A DNA stretch of 64,000 nucleotides, taken from Undaria pinnatifida (taxonomy: Eukaryota; Sar; Phaeophyceae; Laminariales; Alariaceae). The translations under genes and the position numbers were made by a program. The stretch's first letter is position 1. Each line of letters opens with the position of its first letter. The stretch is from assembly GCA_012845835.1 (NCBI GenBank), contig JABAKD010000021.1, positions 7,647,006-7,711,005 on the forward strand. The letters are read 5' to 3'. Shown here piece by piece: positions 47,087-58,499 of this stretch. The notes beneath the pieces were generated by a model that saw nothing but the letters and a program-made list of their open reading frames with translations, searched no databases and was not told where the DNA came from.

Positions 47087-50000
47087 ATGGTGTCTGGGTC
47101 AGGAGCAGCTGACTACGATAGAAATGGAGGCTGGGCGTTTGTTGGCGACAACCATATCAAGGACGAGGCAGACAGCAGCCGCCGACGGCGCCAGGACGAT
47201 CGCTCCCGCTCGCACTCCCCACCCCGCTTGGTGCGCTGGGAGCGACGCCTACGAGACGCAAAGAAGAGTCACCGACCGCGGCTGAAGAACTGGGGTCGGG
47301 ACAGGTTCGGAGTCGAGGGAAGCAGAGCTGAGAAGGCCTTTGAAGCCCTGAGCTGGGAGGGTGGCGCACGGCACGGCGTCAGGGGGATACCTCGAGAGCG
47401 TCGAGACGACCTAACCCCACGAGACTTTTGGGAGCACTACGAGAAGAGGAGGTTGCCAGTGGTTGTGTCAGGCATCCCTTCCCAGGAGGGGTGGAGAGCT
47501 GAAGAGAGATGGACTTTGGAACAGCTCCACCGGAGGTGGGTCTTTAGCCGAGAACCGAGCTCAGATGGCCGCAACCGTTGTTTCCGTTATTTCGGGGGTA
47601 CAAGAGGCTTCGCCGGCCGGCCTGGACGGCCGCCGGTCGCAGACTCGCTTGATGCCAACACTGCAATATATGATGTGGAGGAGGATGAGGGTCAGACTCA
47701 ATTCCAAGAGATTGAGAGCGCGCGCTCCGCCCTCCGCTCTGAGAAGTGTGTGATGAACTAAATATACGTTATTTATTTTAATTAAGAGTATAAAATTACT
47801 TGCATTAGTGATAGCAGCCGAGCTCAATGTACCTCAAGAGCTGCTCGAAAGGAAAAGCCTTCCACTCTGGCGGCGTATTGTTGTCTGCTTTACCAACCGA
47901 GGCTGGCGTCGAGGTGTCATGAAGCAGCGGTACTTTTGAGGTAGTACGTACAGCAACAGCAGGGCACAGAAGCAGCAATAATACAAAGCACAGCAGCAGC
48001 AGAAGAAAGAAGCAGCGACAGATACTACTCGTCGTACTGCTGTTAATGCTGAGTACTTGTAGCTCAGACACAAAGTTTGGCTTAACCTAAACTCACGTGC
48101 AGTACATTGAAGCCGCCTGATACACTCATCACCGACAGCAGCAACCTAAACGAAGCAGCGGCAGCAGTACGAGCAGGCAGCAGCAGGCAGCAGCAGCGGG
48201 CAGCAGCAGTAGCAGCAGCAGGGGACAAACGAGATGTAGGACTCATTTTGTATGGCACACTGAACATAAATGTAGGGACCGCCAGGACTCTTGATATTAA
48301 CTCTAACGATCCTTATATATCCGTCCCAAGGTAGTAAGAAAAAAAATAGTTCTCGCCCTCAGGCTTCTTTCCTGTGACCGTCCTGCGCCCACGAGCTCAA
48401 AGTGGTTCGACGCAAAACCGCCTGTGTCCCTCCTGCCTCCCACCAGTCCAAAGGCCAGTGCCCGCCAGAGCCGCTTCGATCATGGGCTCGCTCGTATCCA
48501 CGACTCTTCCGCATGCCTCGCACAGGATCTGCTTCTTCGAGAAAAAAGAAGAAAAAAATCAGGGTAGTTCTCGGTAACGGTTTTGTAGGCGGACACAGGC
48601 GGGGGGGTGTTGCCATATGGCGGCAATTTTCTGGCGGTAGGCGGTTTTGTTATTTTTAGGCGGTGACGACTTTGGCGGAAGTGGCAGAACCTCAATATGT
48701 CGGTAGGTTTTCGGCGGTAATGCAATACATGGTACGGCGGTAATATTTGGCGGTCGGCGGTTTTGTCATTTTTTTGGCGGTAACGAATCTGATGGAGGCG
48801 GTAATGCCAAAATATAGCGGTATTTTTTCGGCGGTAATTCAATGCGGCGGTAGTTTTTGGCGGTAACGGTTTTTCTTTTTTCGGCGACAACGTAATCGTA
48901 AATTCAAAACTTGGCGGGAATTGCCGTGCCATGTTTTTGGCGCCCGAATAAACGGCAAACCTCTTCCCGACGGTTACTCTTGTACATACCCTGTGGACGA
49001 TTGTTATGTTTGGCGATTTCACGCCAGAATTCTAGGCAAAACCAACAGCCAAAAACGCGGTTACCACTTCTGGTCATGACTGAAATTGAGCCCTGCAATT
49101 TAATACCGTAGCGTAGTGGTGATGACGTCCAGAGGGATCTCAACGACTATGCCGATTTTGGTATGCCGCTCGGCGTCGGTCGGTTTCGGTGTGCCCCCTC
49201 GGCGTCGGCTCATCGCGCGGGACCGGACAGCCCGCGCCACCACGACCGTGCAACCGCCATCCCACACGTCAGCCTTCGGTGTCGCCGGCTAAAGAACGGG
49301 CGCCATCGCCGAACTCGGCGAGTGGGGGGCGAGGGATGGCGCCCTCCGGGTGATGGCTCCCTTTTTCCCCGGGAAGGCTGCGGAGAATCGTAAATAGGTG
49401 GAACCCCAGCACGAGTACGAACCAAACGCATCTGTTTGCTGCTGCTGTAGTAGGTACTGATGTATTGCTGTAGCACATGGTGGTTGGGTTGTTGGATGGT
49501 GGACGGGTTGGTCGATGGGCAGGTGGGTGGGTGGTTGGGTGGTTGGGTCGTTTCGTACCTGGGTGCGTGCTTTCGTGCCTGTGGGAGGTTGCCCTTTCTT
49601 CTTTTTGGTTAAACGGTTTGTTCTTCTTCGCTGTACCGGCGTGCTTTGGCGAACTTCGAGTACGAAGTAACGCATCTGTTTGCTGCTGTACGTACTGCTG
49701 TGCTGCTGTAGATATGGTGGTTGGATTGATTGGTGGGTGGTGGGTGGGTGTGTAGTGTGCCACGTGGGTGAGTGTGTTCGTGCCTGTATACCGGCCGACT
49801 CGGGCGTAATTCGGGAGTACCAGTAGTAATATATCACAATAGCGTGTTGTTTCAACAGCAACAAGTTCTACTCGTACGTATTCCGGGTACCTGTGTATGC
49901 TTCGTATCTTTACGGAATGCAAATGCACGGCGTAGGTGAGCCTAGCCGCGAGCCAAACCGAGAGACGCAGCCGCAACGGATGTTTCCGTTATTGTTGGAG

Positions 50001-53000
50001 GTACGCACCACGTATCAGGTGCAGGTAGTACCGCGTTACGAGCAGGATTTGAATCAACTTTCAGAAAAGAGGCGGATACAAGCGTATCGCTTGTTGCTTT
50101 GTCTTTCAGTGAGCTTTCAACAGCAACAACAATGCCGTCAGGTTTGACGCCCTAACGTATGTTCGCCTGGGTAGATAGATCTGCGGCATAAGTACGTAAA
50201 ACGTACGTGGCACGTGTTTGAGAGCAGGGTTTGTTTCGGAGCACGGCTGGATATTGCTTGCTTGTTTATGTCTTTCGGTGAGCCTTCCAACAGCAGCACC
50301 AACGTAGTACTGGTAAGCCCCAGCGTATTCCACGTACAGTACCTGTGGGTAGCTCTACGGAACACCCGGCGCATGTACGACGTTCCTCTGGCAGACCTCT
50401 TGTACAATGTCGTACGGGACTACAGGCAAACCTGGTGGTACCGAATGACTCCTTGAAAAGAAAAAGGTCTAAGTGCACCAGCTGTGAGTTCGGTCAATTC
50501 AAGGATCGATAGTCATCTTTGCAACCTGCGTGATCCTCTGGTCGCGCGTTTTAGGTCTTTGAAGATATCTGAATCCCCTGGATTTTGGAGAGGTACGAAA
50601 GCTGAAGCTTGAAGTAATATACGTACCCACCTAATATTTATATTTCGTCCAGTGAAAGTACCACGCAACCCGCAACACGTATCAAGGGTGTTAAGCTACG
50701 TACACCAATGATACTCTTGAGGTCAGAAGATAGTTTCTCTGCGTATTACGCATATACAAGTAAGTCCTCGTCAGGAATTCGCGCAGCAGGATATTTGTAA
50801 CTGCCGTCAAGTTGTCTGCGTTGGCGGTCGGCGGTCGGCGGTCATAACCACCATCTTCGGCATCTCAATAGGGCCCCTATTTTGTGGTTCGGGGTAAATC
50901 AGAAACTCGCACTCGCTCGTCAGTATATACTCATGGGTATGACGACTTGCTTATCGATACAGGCTCGTGCGTAAACGACGTGGTGTTCACAGCGGGCCGA
51001 CCCGTATTGTTCTCCAAACTCATTTCTCTTTTCGTTTTGCGGCTACAAATGATACGTACGCCCGCGTCGTCGCGTTTCCATCGATTTTCCCGGGTAAAAA
51101 TGTTATGATTTTTAGGTTCAAGGATTGCAAGCTCAAGTGCGGAGAAGACGACGACGGCTACTCTGTAAAGGTGAGCAACAAACAGCACTCAAGTATACCT
51201 GGTATAATAGTATCAGGTACCAGGTATCATATACAGCAGTGCGGGACACGTAACAAAAAACCGAAATACTATCCCAGACTGGGTTTGTTATTTGAGCGAG
51301 GGTGCGCTTTACACTGACTTCCAGTATAACGGTTCCCGCATTTATTGTTTTCCTGTGATTCTCAGCCGGCCTTTCTCATGTATGTGTTTCTCCTTAGGCA
51401 AGTTTCCTTGTTCTGTATACATAAAGTATGACTCCGACATTCAACAACGACGACGACTCAGCAACACCAGCAACACCACTAACAGCAACTAACTTTCCGT
51501 TTACACATGAAGATGAAAGGCACAAACGTCAGATTCCTTTACGTATGATACTCCTCGCAGAAACCACCTCTAAAGGTTGAAACTCACATTTTTTCGAATC
51601 CACTTGAAGGTGAAGGTGAAGTACTTTTTGCGCTATTTAGAGCATCAAAAGGACGACAGCCCGCTGTACGTTTTCGACAGCCACTTCGATGACCACGCGG
51701 TGGCGAAAGGACTTCTCGAGGATTTCCACGTGCCCAGCTACTTCCCCGATGACCTGTTTTCGCTGGTGGGCGAGAGACGCCGACCACCCTACAGGTGATT
51801 TCATGCCGAAAACTATTTATTTGAACATAATTCGAGCTTTGATGATATAAGTTGTTCGGTAGATGTCGATTTGGAGAGTATATTATGCTGTTTTCAGTCC
51901 AACATTCACGTGGTTTTTCGTCTCGGTGGCTTGGCTTGGATTGGAGTGACTGAACTTGACTTCGTTTAACTTACGTGACGTGGCTAGTCTTGCCTCGCCT
52001 TGCCTTGCCGCCTTGCCATGCCTTGCCATGCCTTGCCCTGCCTTGCCCTGCCTTGCCCTGCCTTGTCTTGCCTTGCCTTGCCTTGCCTTGCCTTGCCTTG
52101 CCTTGCCTTGCCTTGCCTTGCCTTGCCTTGCCTTGCCTTGCCTTGCCTTGCCTTGCCTTGCCTTGCCTTGCCTTGACTTGACTTGCCTTGCCTTGCCTTG
52201 CCTTGCCTTGCCTTCCCTTGCCTTCCCTTGCCTTGCCCTACCCTACGCCCCCTTCCCTTTCCCCCCCTTATATCAATTTTCCTGACTTTGCTCTTGCCGA
52301 CTTAAGGTGGTTTTTAGTAGGCCCCAAGCGATCTGGGACGTCCGTGCACATAGACCCCCTCGGTACAAGTGCGTGGAACACTGTCGTGAGCGGGAGGAAG
52401 CTCTGGGTGTTGTTTCCTCCTTGCGTGGACAAGAGCGTCGCTAGGGGTAAAGAGATGATCAGACAGGGCGAGGACGACGAGCCGGTGAGAGCAGCTCGCG
52501 CGCGACCACAGTTGCTATGAACAGAAGGGCTGTTGGTGCTAAACGGAAGGGCTGTTGGTGTTGTATCCAACCATAGGAATCGAGCACAAAACGATATGCG
52601 GGTCCGAATATTATGGCAGGTTTTGTTGTAGGAGGACTACCTACAGGACGAAGTGTACGGTGGCGATTAACCCCTTCGAAGTAGCAGCGGGCAGTTTTGT
52701 TCCCCCTCTTTAAAAATTGCTTCAGAGATCCGATTATTTTGGTGATGCTCTCCCGGACTGAGGAGCATGAAGGAAATGTCATTAGCCACGACAGCTTTGG
52801 GTGCGCTTTCCTGTGGTGTCAAGATGTGACCGTTTTTTTTTGTCTCATGAGTTTAGGAAGGCCACCGTTTATCCTGTACAGTTACGCCAACGCAGCGTAT
52901 ACAAAAAGCTCAATCGCAATCGAAACCGGACGGGTGCCGCCAGATCAACTACTTCGTGGACCTGCTGCCGCGTATACGACGCAAGTACGGGGACTCGATC

Positions 53001-54465
53001 AAGATCTACGAGTTCGTTCAGCACCCCGGGGACACGGTCTTCGTGCCGGGAGGGTGGCACCACGCCGTGCTCAACCTGGACGACACGATCGCCATCACAC
53101 AAAATTTTTGCAGCCGCAATAACTTCGAAAAAGTGAGCACGCGTGTTGCATGAACGTTAACTGTTGCATAGAGCTGTGTATGACCGACTACAAGTTTATA
53201 TCAATCGGGTAAAGGTGGCGTGGGTAGCTGTTAGACTGGTCCTGAGAGACCCAATGAGATGAACAACGAGAAATAAGTCAATCAATACCTATTTCTCAAC
53301 AAGAATGTATAACAAAAACAGCGTAAGAAAAATGTGCAACCACAACAACTTGGAGAAAGTGATGACACCTATGTTACTTTTCTTTTTTGGTTATCATCGA
53401 CGGGTGCTACGAGAAAGGTAGCACATTTTGGTCGAAACATTTCCTGAATAACGGGGCTCCTTAACCCAAAATCGCCGTATTTTAATGCTTGTTTTGCAAC
53501 ATGAAACGTAGTTTTCAATTTCCTACATGCAGTTCGAATTTCCCACCTAAGTTCTATGTACCTACGATAAGAAGTGACCATTTTTCGAGTCAATATCTAT
53601 TTTTCAGTCTTTACGTATTGCTTAATACGCCCTGCTTGCTAACGCCAATTTTGTGGCTTGCGGAGCTGGTGCGTTTTTGTTTTTTAGCATTCCCCAACAG
53701 AAATTCTAGCTATTTTGGCTCGCGGAGCTGATGCGTTAGGTGTTTAGCATTTCCCGAGCAAAGTAATCGCTGCATGCGATCAGGTGTGGCGAAGCTCGCG
53801 TAGGGGCTGGAAAAATGGCAAGCAAGTCGCTTCGAGAACTATAGAAAGAGTACCCCGAAGTGCTGAGACAGCACGGCGTTTGAGAGCCTGAGCACTGCTT
53901 CTTCGGTCCATTTTCTTATTTATCTTGAGAAAACGAGCCTCAATTTCTTGCAACCGAACTTCTTGAATCCTTTTAGAATTGCATCCACGTTTTTTAGGGA
54001 AAAATTACTCGGAATTAGTGTGGCGTGTTTTTGCAGTTCTAAAGGCGACGCCCTCTGTACGTATGCGAGCAGGTATGGCGAAAGACACGAACGGGCCGAA
54101 AAAAGATGGCTTGCAAGTGGCTGCGAGAACTAGAGAAGGAATATCCCGAGCTCGCCGAGACAGCCCGACGTTTGAACGCCGACGACGGTTTCGTGATGGA
54201 CCCGGGGGGGGGTAGGAGGCGCCGGGCCAGCAGCGATCGAGATAGCGATGGCGATGGCGAGGGTGACGGCAATGGGGTTAACGGCAAGCGGAAAAAGAAA
54301 GGAACCAAGAAACATAGAAATAAGAGGGAGAACGATGAGAGGAGGGGCGGGGGTGACTCGGGGAGTGGTGGGTCTTCACCTAAGAGGGGGCGTAAGTACG
54401 GCAGCGATGGTACCGCTGGGGAGGACTCTTTTACCCCGCCCTCGCGCAGTGGTGGCCTCACGTAA
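47087..54465 (+). CDS. JMJD6: JMJD6-like JmjC oxygenase (lysyl hydroxylase / arginine demethylase family), complete, six exons, 482 aa
   Basis: Exons are 47087-47535, 51116-51170, 51610-51794, 52307-52484, 52944-53132 and 54073-54465, all GT/AG and phase-compatible. JMJD6 is a nuclear Fe(II)/2-oxoglutarate oxygenase linked to lysyl hydroxylation of splicing factors. The order of conserved blocks fits the family: [106 protein letters not shown] and [20 protein letters not shown] tail follows. The metal ligands His244, Asp246 and His329 are present. The N-terminus is RS-rich and the C-terminus is a long charged, Gly-rich tail. The frame is open upstream to 46715; I chose the ATG at 47087 because the conserved part begins soon after it and the upstream frame overlaps CSN5 exon 1. 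Exon 1 also reads on past its donor, which is not conserved. Confidence 0.92.
48590..48910. repeat. degenerate TTTGGCGGTAA array in JMJD6-like intron 1
   Basis: About fifteen irregular copies of GGCGGTA with T- or A-rich spacers lie in the 3.6 kb first intron. Coding sense is absent. Confidence 0.7.
49258..49392 (+). repeat. dispersed ~130-bp repeat, copy 2
   Basis: This matches 28262-28392. It starts CACACGTCAGCCTTCGGTGTC and ends TCCCCGGGAAGGCTGCGGAG. It is followed at 49425 and 49658 by two copies of a segment with ACGCATCTGTTTGCTGCTG and GGTTGG-rich DNA. That segment also occurs inverted at 32700-32790 in CSN5 intron 5. Confidence 0.65.
49850..50345 (+). repeat. tandem ~170-250-bp repeats in JMJD6-like intron 1
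   Basis: TTTCAACAGCAACAA-type segments followed by a CGTATT/CGTATG, CCTGGGTA and TTACGG block recur at about 49852, 50115 and 50285. The part at 49940-50010 also copies the start of the intron (47550-47606, GCCGCAACCG-TTGTTTCCGTTAT). Confidence 0.6.
51990..52250 (+). repeat. (CCTTG)n pentanucleotide microsatellite
   Basis: About 50 copies of CCTTG, nearly perfect between 52065 and 52180 and degraded to CCTTGCCATG and CCTTCC at the edges. It lies in JMJD6-like intron 3, ending about 60 bp before the acceptor of the exon that carries the HxD motif. Confidence 0.95.
53325..53375 (+). pseudogene. decayed copy of the 3' end of JMJD6-like exon 5 with donor
   Basis: GTGCAACCACAACAACTTGG followed by AGAAA then GTGATG parallels the real TTGCAGCCGCAATAACTTCG followed by AAAAA then GTGAGC at 53108-53138. 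It lies 200 bp downstream in intron 5. Confidence 0.75.
53395..53480 (+). mobile_element. MITE family A head fragment
   Basis: It reads GACGGGTGCTACGAGAAAGG, AGCACATTTTGGTCG and AATAACGGGGCTCCTTAACCC, as in the 56585 copy, then diverges. It lies in JMJD6-like intron 5. Confidence 0.6.
53765..53900 (+). pseudogene. decayed copy of the 5' part of the JMJD6-like last exon
   Basis: CGCTTCGAGAACTATAGAAAG, GTACCCCGAAGTGCTGAGAC and AGCACGGCGTTTGAGAGCC match the real exon around 54112-54185. A stop replaces one Glu-region codon. It is 300 bp upstream of the used acceptor. Confidence 0.8.
53969..54045 (+). mobile_element. degenerate MITE family B copy beside the last acceptor of the JMJD6-like gene
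   Basis: CTTTTAGAATTGCATCCACG, AAAAATTACTCGGAATTAGTG and GCAGTTCTAAAGG follow the family B sequence along its length. It ends about 27 bp before the last exon, so part of the acceptor's upstream region is MITE-derived. Confidence 0.55.
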
Positions 54466-54494
54466 CCGGTGGCCATGAGGTTTGTTTTTTAAAC

Positions 54495-55150
54495 GTATGG
54501 CAGGGATGTTACGACAGGGGACTCGCTCACCCCGCCTTCGCACAGTGGCAGTGGGGACCTCGAGTAACTAGCCATTCCGTCCTGGTGGCCTAGCGTAGCT
54601 GGCTGGTGGCCTCGCGCAGCTGGCTGGTGGTCTCGCGTAGCTGGTGGCCCTGACCAAGTGGCCTCGTTCGAAAGTATCCAATGACAGTTTAGGGGTGTAA
54701 CGGACGGAATTTTAGCAAAATGACATGACGGACGCTTGCTAATACCGTACCTACTAGATTTTAGTGTGGAATGCGTTTGGCCCAGCCCGGGGGGGGGCTC
54801 GAACAACGATGTCTGATGACAGCAGTTCAAGGGTGTGGCAGAAGGCAATGCATGTGCAGCAGCCATGTTACCGCCGAGGAGGAGGTACTCCCTCACCCCG
54901 CCCTCAAGCTGAGGTGGCCCCGAGCAAAGATGTGATATGGCAGTATATGGGTGTGACGCACGGCAATTTTCGAAAGAAATGACGTGGCGGACGCTTGCTA
55001 TTACCGTAACTACGAGATTTTAGCGAGGAATGGGTACGGCAGCGATGTTGCCGCCGAGGAGGACCCTCTCACCCCGCATTCAAGCAATGGGAGTGGTGGC
55101 CTCTGGTAACCGTTGGCCCCGCCCTCACGCCGTGGTGGTGGTGGCGTCGG
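54495..55150 (+). repeat. copies of the JMJD6-like 3' end and flank, ~255-bp period
   Basis: The last coding segment (TACGGCAGCGATGGTACCGC, then CACCCCGCCCTCGC) recurs in decayed form at 54495-54565, 54845-54920 and 55025-55110. The latter two alternate with a flank copied at 54695 and 54951 (GGACGCTTGCTAATACCGTA). Confidence 0.8.
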
Positions 55151-55933
55151 AAATCTGGTGGCCTTGTCCGGCCCTGGTAGGCCTCGGGTGTTGGTCGAGC
55201 TTGTCGTTAGGTAGACGTGTGTGCGTTGTGTGCGCTTCGTGCTGGCTGAATTAAGTGTAAAAACGAAACTGGACAGGTTGAATAACTGTGAGCTCGCGAG
55301 CGGGCAGGTTGAAATATGTGTAAGCTCGAAAATGAAGAGCTGTGCTTGTCTGATTATACCATGCTCTTGGCCGCGGAGGGAAATGGTTAGGGTGGGTTCC
55401 TGGCGTTGAATTACTTCTGTCCAGCAGGTTGCGTTATGTGTGGTTCGTGTTGGCTCGGCTATTGTTTACTGTTAGTTGTAAGATCGAAAGCGGAATGCCA
55501 TGGTTGTCTGGTGATGGTGTCATGCTCCTGGCCGCAAAGAAACTTGGCCACTTTTCTGTATGGGTTAGTGTGGAACGCGGCGATTCACTTTTGCCTTGCC
55601 GTGGTGGGGTTGCGGTTTTATTGCCTAGCCCGGGTGTTGCACTGATTGCTCTTCTCAGCATGTCAGTTGAGTAACTATACGAGTTTTTTAAGCCCCTTGT
55701 TCGTTTCGTGTTGGACGTGCTTGGCGAGGTGCGGTTGGTGCCGGTTCGGCGAGTTTGGCCTGTACAAGCGTGTCATGAAGTCCGAGCAATGACCAACGTG
55801 GGACTGTCTCTTATAATAATAGTAACTAGTCGTATTTCAGTCTGTCGGCTATAGGTCGTTGAATGACGTTGTTTCAAATATAGAACTACTTGCAATAATA
55901 TACATATATCCACACCACGTTCCAGGTGCCGCC

Positions 55934-56198
55934 CGATGCACCCTGTCTCTACCATATCGACGTAAAACAACTCCTAGGAAACAGTACGCGGTCTGTCACC
56001 CCGCGCATTCTATTTCCGCCCATGGAGACCCAGTTTCGTGTAGACGAAGTTGTGGGCGGTTGTGTTTGCTTCAGCTTTTTCGAAGCCGTCGATAACGGCA
56101 TCGAGCGGGTGAGGCACATGTCGCGACCCAATCAGCTAGACCCAGGCATCAGACAAAAACATCGTTCCAGCATTTGGTCCGAATCGCTCAGAGAATGA
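55934..56198 (+). CDS. possible unrecognised exon
   Basis: An open frame follows an acceptor-like TTCCAG at 55928-55933 and ends at a stop near 56198. It includes LFPPMETQFRVDEVVGGC. I do not recognise it, no partner exon was found, and it could be chance. Confidence 0.18.
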
Positions 56199-56584
56199 AC
56201 GAACAAGTCAACCACTCTAGAATACGATTGCAGAGGGATTCTTTTTCGATTTGATTTCACGCCAATCGGCGATCCCTCCGCCTGTCGCCGAAGATCTGAA
56301 CCTGTTCGCTGATGCCCCTGCACAATCCCCCCAGGTTTGCACCCCCCGTACTTCCGCCCCCGTCGTCCCGGGCACCAGGTCTACTAATGTCAATGCTATT
56401 TGTGCTCTCGTTATGTTGTTCTTCACCGATAGGGGCGGCGACCGACGATGCAGACCAACCGACGCACTTAACGTGCTGCAATCCGAAAGTTTTCCACAGC
56501 GGAGACGGCTGGTACACGTAGATCCTGCCAGGGCAAAAAGCAAAACACAACACACAAAGAAAGTAAAAACCTTCGTTTAGTCGA

Positions 56585-56842
56585 CGACGCGGGCTACGAT
56601 AGAGGTAGCACTTTTCGGTGAACATATTTTCAAAATGACCGGGCTCCTTAACCCAAAATCGTCTGAATGTCGTTATTTTTGGCAATACCAGGTGTGCTTT
56701 TGGGTACACCTAGGTATACCTAGGCCATGGATTTGTTTATCGGATTGCCCTTCAGTTTAATCCAAAACAGTTTTTGGGCCAGGTATGGAGCTCCTTCATG
56801 CGAGGAACCTCAGAAAAAATGGGTTCGGCGCCTCACCGTAGC
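56585..56842 (+). mobile_element. MITE family A, near full-length copy
   Basis: It starts GCGGGCTACGATAGAGGTAG and then shows ACCGGGCTCCTTAACCCAAA, TACCTAGGCCATGGATTTGT, AAAACAGTTTTTGGGCCAGG, GAGGAACCTCAGAAAAAA and GCGCCTCACCGTAG. This is the same order and length as 36892-37156. It lies in the intergenic region 3' of the JMJD6-like gene. Confidence 0.75.
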
Positions 56843-57384
56843 TGTGTCCGACGTTAACTCTGCACCTGCCGTTATTCTTCGTTCACACATGCACCCGGAA
56901 AAGGGATCGGCAAAGGAACACGATGTTTGTGTTAAGGAGGGGAATTAATTCGATCAGTGATTTGATACATAGAAGCACTGAAACCCTAAGGTTTTCCAGA
57001 GCAGGGAAAGCCTGTAGACGTACATACTGCGATGCACGTCTTGACCGAATAAATCATTCGGAAAAAGGCCAAATAATTCAAAAAAATAACAATCATTCGG
57101 AAAAGGGCCAAAGAAATCGAAAAAAGAACAATGTTTTCGACAAAGGAACATGATGTGCCTAGTGGGGTGTTTGGATTTGATCGTTGATTCAATTTATGGA
57201 CGAATTATATGCTGCGTGATGCGCAATTCAGTATCCCCGGTGATCTTCTTGTAAGCCTCGTACCTTTAGATCAACTTCGCGAAATTCAGCCCTCCGCGGA
57301 ACTTTTTCTTGTGCAAAAATTGACATGTAGACAGCAGTTATAAACAGCTTATGATATGAATACACAATTCCAAGCGTATGTTAG

Positions 57385-57925
57385 GTACGGTACCGGTATT
57401 CTCGGTACCGGTATGGATGTCGTACCGAAGTCACCGAAGTGTCCGGTACCGGTATTGGAGGTGTACCGAACTTACCGAAGTTTCCGGTACCGGTAGTGAT
57501 GTCGTACCGGACGTACCGAAGTTTCCGGTACCGGTATTGATGTCGTACCGGACTTACCGAAGTTTCCGGTACCGGTATTGATGTCGTACCGGACTTACCG
57601 AAGTTTCCGGTACCGGTATTGATGTCGTACCGAACTTACTGAAGTTTCCGGCGCCGGTATTGATGTCGTACCGAACTTGCCGAAGTTTCCGATACCGGTA
57701 TTGATGTCGTACCGAACTTACCGAAGCGTCCGGTACCGGTACGAAAGTCTGGACCGGTACCGGTACCGGTACCGGCACACACTTGAATATATATACTGGC
57801 AGTACCGGCGGTATATACCGCCGGCAAGGTACCGACGCACACTTGCACTTAGGTACATAAACTGGACATACATTGGCGGTACATGTACAGAGCAAATCCG
57901 GTATTGCCCGGTGGTACCCGCTGAG
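57385..57925. repeat. 41-bp array with GGTACCGGTATTGATGTCGT units, block 1
   Basis: About nine copies of a 41-bp unit (GTTTCCGGTACCGGTATTGA, then TGTCGTACCGGACTTACCGAA) end in a GGTACCGGTACCGGTACCGG run and a palindrome, ACCGGCGGTATATACCGCCGG, at about 57806-57826. Confidence 0.92.
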
Positions 57926-57953
57926 GTATATAATTGAAATTAATTGTAATTGG

Positions 57954-58320
57954 TTATTTTATTTTCAACAATTTTCTCCTATTTAATATTTGTCTTGATA
58001 TGCTGTTCAAAAGGTAAGGTACCCTTTGGATTATCAGCAGGGCGCCGTCTTCTCGTCGATCGTTTCGACGTACACCAATCGATAACATAAACGGGGCTTC
58101 ACGCGCCCCTTCCCTTCGAAAACCGGCCGGCGCCGGGAAACCATCGACGCCTCTGATCGTCTCCGCCGGCAACTCGTACACGTCTCCCGTGAACGAGTCA
58201 TACACAGGAGCAAGCAAAATTACCGGCACGGCTTTCTTTTTCCGCGTCCACGTCGATAGCTTCTGCCGCCGGCGCTGGTGTTTGTGGGAGCTGGCGAAGA
58301 TGACCCGCCACCAGAAGCGG
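57954..58320 (-). CDS. possible unrecognised coding segment between the two 41-bp blocks
   Basis: The minus frame includes LLAPVYDSFTGDVYELPAE and ends at a stop near 57954. Its composition looks protein-like rather than repetitive, but there is no clear start, splice partner or family. Confidence 0.2.
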
Positions 58321-58499
58321 TGGCATCACTGCTGGAGGCCACCTCATTCTGGGAAGTTGCGCCCTTGCTCATGCGTGCTCAGAGTCTCGGTATACCGAGC
58401 GTACTGGGAGGTGCTTGGGGACCGGGGTGTGTGTGGCTTGAAGTGCTGCCGGGAGCCAAAGCTCCAAGGGATTCCGTCACAATGTGAGGGAATCGGGTT

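Noticed and set aside
46715..47761. 348-codon open frame as a single-exon gene
   Set aside because: Only 47087-47535 is conserved as JMJD6-like exon 1; the upstream part overlaps CSN5 exon 1 and the downstream part runs past a strong donor into the intron.
51956..52285. 109-codon Leu/Pro/Cys-Ala repeat protein
   Set aside because: It is translation of the (CCTTG)n microsatellite in a JMJD6-like intron.
52624..52660. Small exon candidate with [12 protein letters not shown] in JMJD6-like intron 4
   Set aside because: Exon 4 joins exon 5 directly in phase with continuous family similarity; including this segment would add a stop.
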